DNA of 48,819 nt from an uncultured Clostridia bacterium (GCA_944383915.1 CALWRJ010000003.1:1-48819), one strand, 5' to 3'. Counted from the first letter of the stretch, positions 1 to 8,461 are shown. Made by a program: numbers and translations. Notes: generated by a model not told the origin, from the sequence alone.

Positions 1-551
<551 letters not shown>

Positions 552-668
552 TAAGGACACGGTTAAGAGCCGTTATCCAAGTCGACTTCGCAAGCGTGCT
601 TTTAGCACAAACTAGAATTTCTAGTGCTTGCGATGAAATTTTCAAACAAGAATTTAATTACTTAAAAA

Positions 669-684
669 CTATTCAGTTATTAAG
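669..684 (+). other. 16S 3' trailer, probable rRNA processing stem half
   Basis: This stretch just after 16S is nearly complementary to the boxA-like sequence in the 23S leader at 48078-48095 (CCTTGACAACTGAATA). In Firmicutes such sequences lie in the leaders of both 16S and 23S. The simplest reading is that it pairs with the unseen 16S leader to form the RNase III processing stem. Confidence 0.5.
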
Positions 685-695
685 GTTTCATAGGG

Positions 696-731
696 AACGA
701 GGTTTCTAGTTATAGAAATCTCGTTTTTTTT
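696..731 (+). terminator. Intrinsic terminator after 16S rRNA
   Basis: A 13-bp stem (696-708 with 713-725, one G-U pair) with a GTTA loop runs straight into eight T residues (724-731). It ends the 16S transcript about 145 nt after the gene and separates it from any 23S gene. Confidence 0.93.
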
Positions 732-1227
732 AGTCATATCTAGCACTAAACCTGCTTCGTCACGAGGCAATAAAATGCTCAATCATGTATTTCTCTATAC
801 ACTCATTCGCATTTTTTGCCATGCTCCTTGCATATTTATCACTATCTACGACTAAAAGTTTTTACTTGGTCTTTTTGTGCTATACTTCGTCATTAAACAA
901 AATTTAGGTACTGTAAAATTAATAAAATAATGGGAGTGCGCCTACGCACCTTGTCTAGCGCAAAAATACTCGTAAAAACATCTCCGCCACTAAATGTAGA
1001 TTAACATAAAAATAGGGTGTGCGCCTACGCACCATTTTTTGCCATGCTCCTTGCATATTTAGCACTATCTACGACTAAAAGTTTTTACTTCGTCTTTTTG
1101 TGCTATACTTCGTCATTAAACAAAATTTAGGTGCTGCAAAATTAATAAAATATTGGGAGTGCGCCTATGCACTGCACCCATGCACTGCGTATTTGTAATT
1201 TTCTCTTAAAAATTTGCTTATTTTTGC
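732..1227. repeat. Non-coding stretch with a ~140-bp direct repeat and three GTGCGcctaCGCAC hairpins
   Basis: No gene is visible here. Two near-identical copies of a ~140-bp unit lie at 810-950 and 1033-1172. Each begins with ATTTTTTGCCATGCTCC, contains GTGCTATACTTCGTC and ends in a small hairpin, GTGCG-CCTA-CGCAC or a close variant. A third hairpin copy is at 1019-1032. The copies are about 95% identical by eye, so the duplication is recent. The nature of the element is unknown; it carries no ORF. Confidence 0.8.
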
Positions 1228-1256
1228 TTGACACTTTTTTAAATTATTCTTATAAT
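1228..1256 (+). promoter_or_regulatory. Consensus sigma-A promoter for the 53-aa gene
   Basis: Perfect TTGACA at 1228-1233 and perfect TATAAT at 1251-1256 with a 17-nt spacer. A start site near 1263 would leave a short leader carrying the ribosome binding site AAAAGGAGAA (1271-1280). Confidence 0.9.
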
Positions 1257-1287
1257 GAAGCCGAGAATACAAAAGGAGAAAAAGATT

Positions 1288-1449
1288 ATGCAAGAAAAAG
1301 AATTTGATGTTGAAATTTACCGCGAGGAAGGGGACAAAATGGCGGAAAGAATAATGGAAAAGTATTTTAGAAAAGATTTTGCTAGAAAAGGTGTTAACGA
1401 AAAAGGAAGAGATGTATATAAAATGGGAGAGTTGGACCGCAATAGATAA
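1288..1449 (+). CDS. Small charged protein of unknown function (53 aa)
   Basis: I do not recognise the family. ATG 1288 is chosen over an upstream in-frame ATG at 1255 because AAAAGGAG lies 8-10 nt before it and the upstream ATG falls on top of the -10 box. The product starts MQEKEFDVEIYREEGDKMAE, is rich in Lys, Glu and Arg, has no Cys and no membrane segment, and is probably helical. It is a complete single-gene unit, with a consensus promoter in front and a perfect 10-bp terminator stem overlapping its stop codon. This packaging makes it more credible as a real gene than its length alone would. Confidence 0.7.
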   Translation: MQEKEFDVEIYREEGDKMAERIMEKYFRKDFARKGVNEKGRDVYKMGELDRNR

Positions 1450-1463
1450 GTCTAACTCTTTTC
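1428..1463 (+). terminator. Terminator overlapping the stop codon of the 53-aa gene
   Basis: A perfect 10-bp stem (one G-U pair), 1428-1437 with 1450-1459, is followed by TTTTCTATTTTC. The left arm lies inside the coding sequence. Confidence 0.8.
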
Positions 1464-1487
1464 TATTTTCTTTAAAAGATTCTCTTA

Positions 1488-1516
1488 TTGACAAAAATCA
1501 AAAAATATGCTATACT
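1488..1516 (+). promoter_or_regulatory. Promoter for the HAD hydrolase gene
   Basis: TTGACA 1488-1493, 17-nt spacer, TATACT 1511-1516. The leader to the start at 1682 is about 160 nt; I see no known riboswitch in it. Confidence 0.85.
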
Positions 1517-1681
1517 ATTTCTATAGAAAAAGATGTTTTTTAAAAGTTTAGAGTGCATTTGACGAAATAAAGAAACGCAGAAATTACTTTAAAATTCAAA
1601 TTGCATTTCTACACTTTTTAACGCCTTTTAAATGACTAATTAGCAAAGCAATTTTTAAAACTTCATAAAGGAGAAAAAATT

Positions 1682-2653
1682 ATGCAAAGCAAAATTTATA
1701 CTTTGGCTTTTGATGTTGAAGGCACTTTACTTGACAAAAAGGGCAATTTAGACCCCGATGTAGTTGACATTTTTAACAAGGCGGAAAAATCAAAAACAAA
1801 TTTTGTGTTTTTGACTGGCAATAATTACCGCGTGGCACAATGCGTTCTAGCACGCATTAATGAAATCAGTGAAGGGTACAGGGTCGAATCGTGGGTTGCG
1901 GCAAACGGCGGTAGCACAATTTACGCACCTAATGGGTTACTTGTTAGAGAATACAGTAAAACGCTACCTACGGAAAAATTGCAAAGCATTATCGACACGG
2001 CGCGCGCTATTGACCCAAAGTGTATTTTTATGTACTCTAATGTTGAGGAAAATTACATCGAAAAGCAAAATAAAAAAGATTTGTATAACTACACAATGCT
2101 CGAAGCATTTAAGCGCAACGACAAGAAAAAAGGCGATATTAGTCTAGACTTAAAAGAAATCGAAGGCGTCAAGTCAGGGCGTAAATTAGACGAAATTTTA
2201 GCCGAAATAGGAGAAATAAATCAATTCTTTATTTCAAGTCTAAACAAAGACAAGCAGGCGCAAATTTATAATGCCCTTAATGAGAAATTTGAAGGCGAGT
2301 ATTCCGTTTACCTTGATGGCAAGTATATTGCAATTCCTGCACAGAATAAATTACAAGCACTCCAAAAAATTGTTGAACTAGACCACTTCCGTTCAAGACC
2401 AGTGCTTCCAACCGATTATCGCGAGATTGTGTATTTTGGTGACGGAGTAAATGATGTTGAATGTCTCAAAAACTGCAATGTGAGTGTGGCAAGGGGAAAA
2501 TATGCTGATGAACTCGCAAAAAAATCATCAACTTTTAAAATAACAAATTTGACAAATTTCGCAGACAGCCTATATAATGGTGCTTATGACGAATTGATTG
2601 AAAAAAATCGCGAACACACAACTCCACGCCCACGCACTATTAGTATAAGATAA
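1682..2653 (+). CDS. HAD superfamily hydrolase, Cof/YidA-like phosphatase
   Basis: A 323-aa cytosolic HAD phosphatase of the Cof type, whose members dephosphorylate sugar phosphates or flavin/PLP-type phosphates. Visible motifs are motif I at D11-V-E13-G-T, motif II FLTGNN near residue 42, and motif IV GDGVND at 253-258, with a Cof-type cap between. The second catalytic Asp of the usual DxD pair is Glu (DVEGT), which is uncommon and may slow or alter phosphate hydrolysis. The start is set by AAGGAGAAAAAATT before ATG. The last ~15 residues are a polar tail. Substrate cannot be inferred from context. Confidence 0.88.
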   Translation: MQSKIYTLAFDVEGTLLDKKGNLDPDVVDIFNKAEKSKTNFVFLTGNNYRVAQCVLARINEISEGYRVESWVAANGGSTIYAPNGLLVREYSKTLPTEKLQSIIDTARAIDPKCIFMYSNVEENYIEKQNKKDLYNYTMLEAFKRNDKKKGDISLDLKEIEGVKSGRKLDEILAEIGEINQFFISSLNKDKQAQIYNALNEKFEGEYSVYLDGKYIAIPAQNKLQALQKIVELDHFRSRPVLPTDYREIVYFGDGVNDVECLKNCNVSVARGKYADELAKKSSTFKITNLTNFADSLYNGAYDELIEKNREHTTPRPRTISIR

Positions 2654-2658
2654 TCTTA

Positions 2659-2705
2659 TTCGCTTTGCGAGAATTGGCAATGAGCAATCTTGTTCGCAAA
2701 GCGAA
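2659..2705. terminator. Perfect 12-bp inverted repeat after the HAD gene
   Basis: TTCGCTTTGCGA (2659-2670) and TCGCAAAGCGAA (2694-2705) form a stable stem 6 nt after the stop codon. There is no clear U tract, so it may be part of the repeat element that follows rather than a true terminator. Confidence 0.5.
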
Positions 2706-3039
2706 AATTAGCAATTAGCAATTAGCAGTTAAGGCTTAGCGCTACGCGCAATTTTGAATTATGAATTGTGAATTTTGAATTAAGGACAAAATTTCTTGCT
2801 ACTTATACTTATTTAATTTAACTCCGCTTTTAGAAATTTTGGAATATTTAAATATATTTTTTCATAAAAAACGCGTACTCTGAGAGTTTTACTCTCATTT
2901 TGCTACGCTCAAATTTTTAATTAGTAATTAGGAATTGTGGGGCTCTAGCGCGCAAGCCTACTCGCTACGCAAGAATTAGCAATTATTGCTGGGTATATTA
3001 TTTATTTTAGATTGGTATAAAAGTTTAATTTTAATAATA
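2706..3039. repeat. Intergenic repeat region with AATTAGC heptads and a dispersed inverted-copy element
   Basis: No gene. It begins with tandem AATTAGC heptads, then TTTTGAATT-type repeats. From about 2948 to 3000 runs a segment (GCGCGCAAGCCTACTCGCT through TTATTGCTGGGTATATTA) whose reverse complement is at 47641-47709. The same heptads recur at 47541-47570. This is a dispersed non-coding repeat family found at both ends of the window in opposite orientation. Confidence 0.75.
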
Positions 3040-3092
3040 AAAAAACACAAAGGGAAAGACATAAAACTTTGGAAATAGCCCTTGTGTTTTTT
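3040..3092. terminator. Bidirectional terminator downstream of the Nudix gene
   Basis: AACACAAAGGG (to 3054) pairs with CCCTTGTGTT (from 3079) with one bulge, flanked by A and T runs on both sides. On the minus strand it ends the transcript of the Nudix gene. Confidence 0.8.
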
Positions 3093-3128
3093 AATTATTA
3101 ACTCAAATAATTACATTAAAAATGCTTT

Positions 3129-3587
3129 TTAATTCCAACTGCACTCAAACTTAATAAACGGGCGGTCTAGTTTTTCGCCATACTCTTTTAAATCACTTTT
3201 TAACTGTTCTTTAACCTCGATAGGCAAAAGATTTGCAGAGTCTAATTCATCAAGAGAAATTGTGCTAGGCTCGTAAGTTCCGTATTTTGAAACATCGTTT
3301 GTGGTGTATTCCTCGGCATCGGTTTTGTGAATTTCGCCACTTATCCAATCTGCCACAAAAAAGCCTTGCTTTGTTAGTCCTTGCTTGATTTCGTAAATTA
3401 GGCGCAAAGGCTTAATGGTTATACCAAATTCCTCGGCTAGTTCTCGCGTGCAACATTCTTGTGGCGTTTCGCCAGGCTCAATACTTCCACCAGGCAACAC
3501 GCAAAAACGCCTGCCGTTCCTTTCTCGCTTCATAACAAGCAAACGCCCATCTTTTATAATAATCGCTCTATATCTTTCGTTGTTCAT
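3129..3587 (-). CDS. Nudix hydrolase (MutT family)
   Basis: A 152-aa protein that should cleave a nucleoside-diphosphate-linked substrate with Mg2+. The Nudix box is clear: GGSIEPGETPQECC followed by TRELAEEFGI, matching Gx5Ex7REUxEExGU. The start at 3587 is preceded on the minus strand by AAGGAAG. It sits behind the HipA-like kinase on the same strand with a 97-nt gap that holds its own promoter, so it can be expressed independently. The substrate (house-cleaning nucleotide or other) is not inferable. Confidence 0.92.
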   Translation of the reverse strand: MNNERYRAIIIKDGRLLVMKRERNGRRFCVLPGGSIEPGETPQECCTRELAEEFGITIKPLRLIYEIKQGLTKQGFFVADWISGEIHKTDAEEYTTNDVSKYGTYEPSTISLDELDSANLLPIEVKEQLKSDLKEYGEKLDRPFIKFECSWN

Positions 3588-3660
3588 TTTTTACTTCCTT
3601 TTTTAAATCTTAATTTAATATTTTTTCATTTTAGTAAAAACAACTTTATTAGCCCTAAAT

Positions 3661-3688
3661 TTTATATCATTTTTGCCGAAAAAGTCAA
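3661..3688 (-). promoter_or_regulatory. Promoter for the Nudix gene
   Basis: Minus strand: TTGACT (3688-3683), 16-nt spacer, TATAAA (3666-3661), with TGA before the -10. The -35 box overlaps the stop codon of the kinase gene. Its first 12 bases, TTGACTTTTTCG, are also those of the kinase promoter. Confidence 0.7.
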
Positions 3689-4821
3689 TTACCGAAATTA
3701 TGCTCATTATCTTTTGTTAAATTTTCGCGCTTTTCATCAAGAGTTGCCGAGCCGTCTTGCTTGCGCGCATCGTTTTCTATGTTTTCGTTTTTATGCTCTA
3801 ACTCGCTTGATTTTGTTAAATTATGCAGTTGGCTTTTATTTAAACGATTTTGCAACTGCTCAACCGTGTATTTGTAGTGGCTTTGCCTTTCGGTAATGTT
3901 ATCGATGATTTTTTCGCGAATTTTAGGCGGAATAGAGCATTGTTCGTCCTTTTCCATTTCGTCTATAACGGCTGAAATATTGAGATTTACGAGTTTCTCA
4001 ACCAATTCTTTCATTTTTTCGTCTTGTTTTGTTAGTTCGTAAATATCGCTTGCGACAATTCCGCCCTTTTCAAAATAACGGTTATTTTTAAAATCGCTAA
4101 TCTGTCCATTTTGCGAATAGCCGAGTTGCATAACAACGCCTTGTCGCTTTATTTCCATTTCACTTAACCCAGACGAAAAACCGAACGCCTCGCCGTTATC
4201 GAATAGGGGAGATAACTCAATACTGCGAACACCGTCTTTTTCTTTGGTTAAAAAGGTGAGATTGTTCCAATGCCTGTCGCTGTTGCATAAAAAGTAATCG
4301 TACACAACAGCTTCACTAAGGCGCTTTTTTAACTTGTCCATATCGCAGGTGTATCCGTAAATTTTACAAAATTTCTCAACTTCACCGCAAACGGACGGTA
4401 TAGACATAATGTATTGCCCTAATTCCATATTTTCAGGCTTTTGTAGATGTGCTTCAAAAAATTCATCGAAAAATTTTGCATCGACCGAGCCCGTAAAATG
4501 CGTGCGCTCGTGATTTTTCTCAAAATAATAAGTCATTTGCTCCATATTCATTAAAAAAATTTCGTCTAACACATCAGGCGTGAAAAAAGATTTACTTACG
4601 CAACCATTTTGCCCCTGGTACTCCGCCATATGATACTCGACAAAGTTTTTACAACCCGTTTTTTTTAAAATGCGAGAAAAAAGCACTTCGCTTATATCTT
4701 GACGCATATCTTTGTAGTTGCCTTTAAAAATATATGTTTCGCCGTTAAGGTGATAACTGAATTTTGGACTAATGCCTTTTTTAAAATTTTCCGTTTTGGT
4801 TTTTTCGTCAATCTTAATCAT
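3685..4821 (-). CDS. HipA-like serine/threonine kinase, stand-alone
   Basis: A 378-aa protein with the C-terminal kinase fold of HipA/CtkA. Visible are an N-lobe Lys in YIFKGN (K33), the catalytic loop NSDRHWNNLTF with D182 and N186/N187, and the metal-binding DFG-equivalent LFDNGEA with D208. It lacks the separate HipA N-terminal subdomain. The last ~80 residues are charged and Lys/Glu-rich, probably disordered. No HipB-like DNA-binding antitoxin is encoded next to it, so it resembles CtkA-type orphan kinases rather than a classical toxin-antitoxin pair. The target is unknown. The start is set by GGCAGGAAAAT before ATG. Confidence 0.8.
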   Translation of the reverse strand: MIKIDEKTKTENFKKGISPKFSYHLNGETYIFKGNYKDMRQDISEVLFSRILKKTGCKNFVEYHMAEYQGQNGCVSKSFFTPDVLDEIFLMNMEQMTYYFEKNHERTHFTGSVDAKFFDEFFEAHLQKPENMELGQYIMSIPSVCGEVEKFCKIYGYTCDMDKLKKRLSEAVVYDYFLCNSDRHWNNLTFLTKEKDGVRSIELSPLFDNGEAFGFSSGLSEMEIKRQGVVMQLGYSQNGQISDFKNNRYFEKGGIVASDIYELTKQDEKMKELVEKLVNLNISAVIDEMEKDEQCSIPPKIREKIIDNITERQSHYKYTVEQLQNRLNKSQLHNLTKSSELEHKNENIENDARKQDGSATLDEKRENLTKDNEHNFGN

Positions 4822-4904
4822 ATTTTCCTGCCTTTTATTCTTTAAAATGTTTAATTATTCAAAGCACTTTTTGTACTAATAAAGAAAAACTACTTTTACC
4901 ACAA

Positions 4905-4933
4905 AGTATAATTTACTTTTTCGAAAAAGTCAA
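4905..4933 (-). promoter_or_regulatory. Promoter for the HipA-like kinase
   Basis: Minus strand: TTGACT (4933-4928), 17-nt spacer, TATACT (4910-4905). Confidence 0.78.
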
Positions 4934-5297
4934 AAAAATTACAGCATTTCTTTTTAAGTCTAAAATTAGAAATACTAAAAGATTACCTAAAAAAGATTTA
5001 GGTAATTTAGATAGCGTTTAATCTAATAGACAAGCCTCAAAAACCACTTACTTTTGCTTTTTATAATAAAAATGTAATAAAAGTGAAAAAATCACGAAAA
5101 CAAAAGCGCAAACAAAGAAAAGATGTACACGAGTGATGGGCTGGATTGCCTCCGAGCGAAGCGAGTAGCCAACACATTTTGCTTTTGGAAGGAGTATTTT
5201 ATGGAGATTACTTGTAAGCGCCAAAAATACGAGTGAAAAAAGGTTTGCGATAGCAAACAAAAAATTTTGTAAAATCAAAATTTTTTAAATAAATGTG
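4934..5297. other. Intergenic region with two hairpins, no convincing gene
   Basis: A 10-bp stem ATTACCTAAA/TTTAGGTAAT lies at 4982-5006. GTTTGC-GATA-GCAAAC at 5243-5258 carries a T run only on the minus strand. The 5136-5170 segment (CGAGCGAAGCGAGTAG) resembles pieces of the dispersed repeats elsewhere in the window. An 11-codon ORF with a good ribosome site starts at 5201 but nothing supports it as a gene. Confidence 0.5.
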
Positions 5298-5326
5298 TTG
5301 ACAAAGAGTGATAATTAATGTATAAT
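5298..5326 (+). promoter_or_regulatory. Consensus promoter of the S10 ribosomal protein operon
   Basis: Perfect TTGACA (5298-5303) and TATAAT (5321-5326) with a 17-nt spacer, about 385 nt before rpsJ. It is the only strong promoter seen before the cluster. Confidence 0.9.
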
Positions 5327-5332
5327 TCATTT

Positions 5333-5709
5333 ACTGTTAGTCTGGGTAGAAACTCAAAGTTACCGCAAAATAGCTAGGTTTTGAGGAAAATTTGAGCGTA
5401 CAAGTGGTGCAAAAGCACTGCGTTCAAGCGTACTTTAAAATTTTTTATTTTTTGGCTTTCAGTATGACACACTCGGGTGCGTATACGCGTGCGCGTGGCA
5501 TTATTATATAATAAATAGTTTTTTCGAAAAAATTTTATCAAATTTTTATTAAAAATGTGTGAAAGTCTTTGATAATATTTAAGAGAAAAACTGCCATACG
5601 GCACGAGTCGAAACAGTGAGTGTGGAACGAACGGTATAAAACACTAGGTTTGCGTTCGTTGGGGGAGTATCCCTTACGCTTGAAGGAGTTATTTCATGGA
5701 GGTCGTACA
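5333..5709 (+). promoter_or_regulatory. Long structured 5' leader of the S10 operon
   Basis: About 375 nt of untranslated leader. Stems seen include GTGC-AAAA-GCAC near 5411-5422, TTTTTTCGAAAAAA near 5520-5533 and AACGAACG/CGTTCGTT (5626-5633 with 5653-5660). The length and structure suggest ribosomal-protein feedback, as L4 does in other bacteria, but I cannot match it to a described L4 leader. Confidence 0.5.
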
Positions 5710-5713
5710 ATGA
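5696..5713 (+). CDS. Five-codon leader ORF coupled to rpsJ
   Basis: ATG 5696 has a strong site AAGGAG (5683-5688) at 7-nt spacing. It encodes MEVVQ and stops at TGA 5711-5713, overlapping the rpsJ start as ATGA. The rpsJ ribosome site GGAGGT (5698-5703) lies inside this mini-ORF, so ribosomes translating it would cover or deliver to the rpsJ start. Translation is inferred, not proven. Confidence 0.4.
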   Translation: MEVVQ

Positions 5714-6018
5714 GTACACAAAAAATCAGGATTAAGTTAAAGTCTTTTGACCACCGCTTAATCGATGAGGCTGCCGCTCGCATTGTTGAAGCAGCCCAAA
5801 AGTCTGGTTGCAAGATTTCAGGACCAATTCCGCTTCCAACCGACAAAGAAATTATCACTATCCTTCGTTCACCACACATAAACAAGGATAGCCGTGAGCA
5901 ATTCGAATTGCGCACACACAAACGTTTGATTGATATTTTCAGCGCAAACAGCAAAACAGTTGACCAACTCGGTAAACTTGATTTACCTGCTGGCGTTGAT
6001 ATAAATATCAAAATATAG
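5710..6018 (+). CDS. rpsJ: 30S ribosomal protein S10
   Basis: A 102-aa S10 of normal length, a component of the 30S head and in other bacteria also the NusE antitermination partner. ATG 5710 gives the canonical start [15 protein letters not shown] and has GGAGGT 6 nt upstream. A longer in-frame reading from 5620 adds residues with no homology to S10 and is rejected. It is the first gene of the S10-spc cluster. Confidence 0.97.
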   Translation: MSTQKIRIKLKSFDHRLIDEAAARIVEAAQKSGCKISGPIPLPTDKEIITILRSPHINKDSREQFELRTHKRLIDIFSANSKTVDQLGKLDLPAGVDINIKI

Positions 6019-6039
6019 GCAACATAAGGAGAAAAAGTT

Positions 6040-6669
6040 ATGAACAAAGCAATTTTAGGTAAAAAACTTGGTATGACACAAGTCTTTGCTACTAATGGCT
6101 TAGTAATTCCTGTTACCGTTGTCGAAGCCGAACCTAATGTCATCGTTCAAATCAAAAACGAGGACAAAGACGGCTACAACGCAATTGTTGTTGCCTATGG
6201 TAGTATCCGCAAAGACTTGGTAAACAAGCCAAGACTTGGTACTTTTGAAAAGGCTGGCGTGGAGCCTAAGCGTATTCTTCGCGAATTCCGCGTAAACGAT
6301 GTTTCTGGCTACGCTGTTGGTCAGGAAATCAAGTGCGACATCTTTGGTGAAGGCGAAAAAGTTGATGTTATTGGAAAATCTCGTGGACACGGTTTTACAG
6401 GTATCATCAAGCGCTGGAATATGAAACACCAAGACAACACCCACGGTGGTAACAAAATTCACCGTCACCAATCATTAGGTAGTGGTCCAGGAATTGCTAA
6501 AGTATTTAAAGGCAAGAAAATGGCAGGTCGTTATGGTGGTGTTCGCACAACTGTACAAAACCTTGAGGTCGTAAGGGTTGACAGCGAAAGAAATCTTATT
6601 TTGGTAAAGGGCGCTATCCCAGGTGCACGCAACAGCGTGGTTATGGTGAGAAACGCTGTGAAAGCCTAG
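6040..6669 (+). CDS. rplC: 50S ribosomal protein L3
   Basis: A 209-aa L3 of normal length. L3 binds 23S near its 3' end and reaches toward the peptidyl-transferase centre. It has the typical N-terminus ILGKKLGMTQVF and the conserved GKSRGHGFTG and GGNKIHRHQSLGS blocks. AAGGAG lies before the start, and the gap to rpsJ is 21 nt. Confidence 0.98.
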   Translation: MNKAILGKKLGMTQVFATNGLVIPVTVVEAEPNVIVQIKNEDKDGYNAIVVAYGSIRKDLVNKPRLGTFEKAGVEPKRILREFRVNDVSGYAVGQEIKCDIFGEGEKVDVIGKSRGHGFTGIIKRWNMKHQDNTHGGNKIHRHQSLGSGPGIAKVFKGKKMAGRYGGVRTTVQNLEVVRVDSERNLILVKGAIPGARNSVVMVRNAVKA

Positions 6670-6681
6670 AAGGAGTGAAAA

Positions 6682-7308
6682 ATGCCTACAACTAAAGTAT
6701 ACAACTTACAAGCCGTTGAAGTCGGCAATGTAAAATTAGACGACAAGGTATTTGGCGCAGAATTTAACGAAGCGCTCATTCATCAGGTTGTCGTAGCGTA
6801 CCTAAACAACCAACGCCAAGGCACAAAGTCAACACTTTCTCGTAGTGAGGTACGCGGAAGGGCGAAAAAGCCATGGCGTCAAAAGGGAACAGGTCGCGCC
6901 CGCCAAGGTAGCCGTAGAGGTCCTCAATGGACAAAAGGTGGACTTGCTTTTGCTCTCAAACCTCGCGACTTTTCGCAAAAGGTTAACAAGAGCGCAAAGC
7001 GCGCTGCATTTAAGAGTGCTATCAGTACAAAATTAGCAAAAGGTGATGTATTTGTCGTAGAAAACTTCGATATCGCTGACCACAAGACAAAGACATTTAA
7101 GGCTGTACTCGATGCATTCAAATGCAACAAATCTGTACTCGTTGTACTTGATTCCGCAAACGAAAATGTTATGAAAGCAAGCGGAAACTTAAACAAAGTT
7201 TTGGTAGAAAGTTATAGTTTACTCAATGTCTACCAAATCGTTAATGCCGATAAAATTCTTATCACGAAACAGGCAATTAAATCTATAGAGGAGGCTTATA
7301 CTGAATAA
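6682..7308 (+). CDS. rplD: 50S ribosomal protein L4
   Basis: A 208-aa L4, a tunnel-lining 50S protein that in many bacteria also represses its own operon. The tunnel loop is KPWRQKGTGRARQGS followed by RRGPQW at about residues 60-80, as in other Firmicutes. The ribosome site is GAAGGAG. The stop overlaps the rplW start by one base (TAATG). Confidence 0.98.
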   Translation: MPTTKVYNLQAVEVGNVKLDDKVFGAEFNEALIHQVVVAYLNNQRQGTKSTLSRSEVRGRAKKPWRQKGTGRARQGSRRGPQWTKGGLAFALKPRDFSQKVNKSAKRAAFKSAISTKLAKGDVFVVENFDIADHKTKTFKAVLDAFKCNKSVLVVLDSANENVMKASGNLNKVLVESYSLLNVYQIVNADKILITKQAIKSIEEAYTE

Positions 7309-7601
7309 TGGAAGCAAATAAGATTATTATTAAACCCCTTTTATCAGAAAAAAGTTATGCCGATATAGCTAAAAAGCGCTACTGGTTTGTGGTAGATAAA
7401 TCGGCTACTAAAACTCAGATAAAAGACGCAGTTGAACAAATGTTTGGTGTGCAAGTTGATTCCGTCAACACACAATTAACTGCGAAAAAACCTAGAAAAA
7501 GACAAGGCAGAACGGCTGGTTACATATCTGCTAAAAAGAAAGCAATCGTAACTTTAAAGAAAGATAGCAAAGCCATCGCGTTCTTTGAAAGCCTATCTTA
7601 A
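7308..7601 (+). CDS. rplW: 50S ribosomal protein L23
   Basis: A 97-aa L23, at the tunnel exit, where trigger factor and SRP dock. The N-terminus IIIKPLLSEKSY and the loop KKPRKRQGRTAGY are typical. Its start overlaps the rplD stop, implying translational coupling. Confidence 0.97.
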   Translation: MEANKIIIKPLLSEKSYADIAKKRYWFVVDKSATKTQIKDAVEQMFGVQVDSVNTQLTAKKPRKRQGRTAGYISAKKKAIVTLKKDSKAIAFFESLS

Positions 7602-7622
7602 TTAGCACAGGAGGAGTAAGTT

Positions 7623-8450
7623 ATGTCAGTTAAAAGATTTAGACCAATTACACCGACATTGCGTGGCACCGTTCGTCCGACTTTTGAGGAAATAACTACT
7701 AATAAGCCTGAAAAGTCGCTACTAAAGCCTGTAAAGAAAAATGCAGGTCGCAATATGTACGGTCGTATCACTGTGCGCCACCAAGGCGGTGGTACAAAAC
7801 GCCAATACCGTGTCATTGATTTCAAGCGCAACAAAGACGGAATCCCTGCGACTGTTAAATCAATCGAATACGACCCAAACCGTAGCGCATACATCGCACT
7901 TTTGAGTTATGCAGACGGTGAAAAACGCTACATTCTCGCACCACTCGGCTTGACTGTTGGACAAAAAGTCGTAAGCGGTGAAGGTAGCGAAATCAAAGTT
8001 GGTAACGCAATGCCAATGTCAGCAATGCCAGTTGGTACTGTTGTTCACAACATCGAAATGCAACCAGGAAAAGGTGGACAAATGGCTCGTAGTGCTGGTG
8101 AGTCTGCTCGTCTTGTTGCAAAAGAAGGCACACGCGCAACTTTAAAACTTCCTAGTGGTGAGATGCGTATGGTGTCTGCAAAATGCCGTGCTACTATCGG
8201 TCAAATCGGCAATGTAGACCACGAATTAGTTAAATGGGGTAAGGCTGGTAACACTCGTTACCGCGGAATTCGTCCTACCGTTCGCGGTAGTGTTATGAAC
8301 CCTATTGACCACCCTCATGGTGGTGGTGAGTCAAAGGCACCAATCGGTTTGCCTGGACCTCGTACCCCTTGGGGTAAACCTGCATTAGGTAAGAAAACTC
8401 GCAACAAGCACAAACCTAGTAGCAGTATGATTTTAAAAAGAGTTAATTAG
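7623..8450 (+). CDS. rplB: 50S ribosomal protein L2
   Basis: A 275-aa L2 of normal length, needed for subunit association and peptidyl transfer. It contains the conserved [12 protein letters not shown] segment with the key His near residue 229, plus [16 protein letters not shown] near the N-terminus. GGAGGAG precedes the start. Confidence 0.98.
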   Translation: MSVKRFRPITPTLRGTVRPTFEEITTNKPEKSLLKPVKKNAGRNMYGRITVRHQGGGTKRQYRVIDFKRNKDGIPATVKSIEYDPNRSAYIALLSYADGEKRYILAPLGLTVGQKVVSGEGSEIKVGNAMPMSAMPVGTVVHNIEMQPGKGGQMARSAGESARLVAKEGTRATLKLPSGEMRMVSAKCRATIGQIGNVDHELVKWGKAGNTRYRGIRPTVRGSVMNPIDHPHGGGESKAPIGLPGPRTPWGKPALGKKTRNKHKPSSSMILKRVN

Positions 8451-8461
8451 GAGTAAGCACT

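Noticed and set aside
1165-1494. Minus-strand 109-aa ORF
   Set aside because: It is antisense to the well-supported 53-aa gene, crosses its promoter and terminator, and has no ribosome site.
2706-2730. AATTAGC tandem repeats as a CRISPR array
   Set aside because: The units are 7 bp with no unique spacers and no cas genes; they are simple heptad repeats.
5201-5236. 11-codon ORF with a good AAGGAG site (MEITCKRQKYE)
   Set aside because: No promoter, no partner and no downstream coupling were seen; it lies 90 nt before the S10 promoter, so it is not in that leader.
5048-5278. Minus-strand 76-aa ORF with hydrophobic stretches
   Set aside because: No ribosome site at its start, it reads through repeat-like DNA (CGAGCGAAGCGAG) and a minus-strand hairpin with T run, and its hydrophobicity is what A/T-rich minus strands give by chance.
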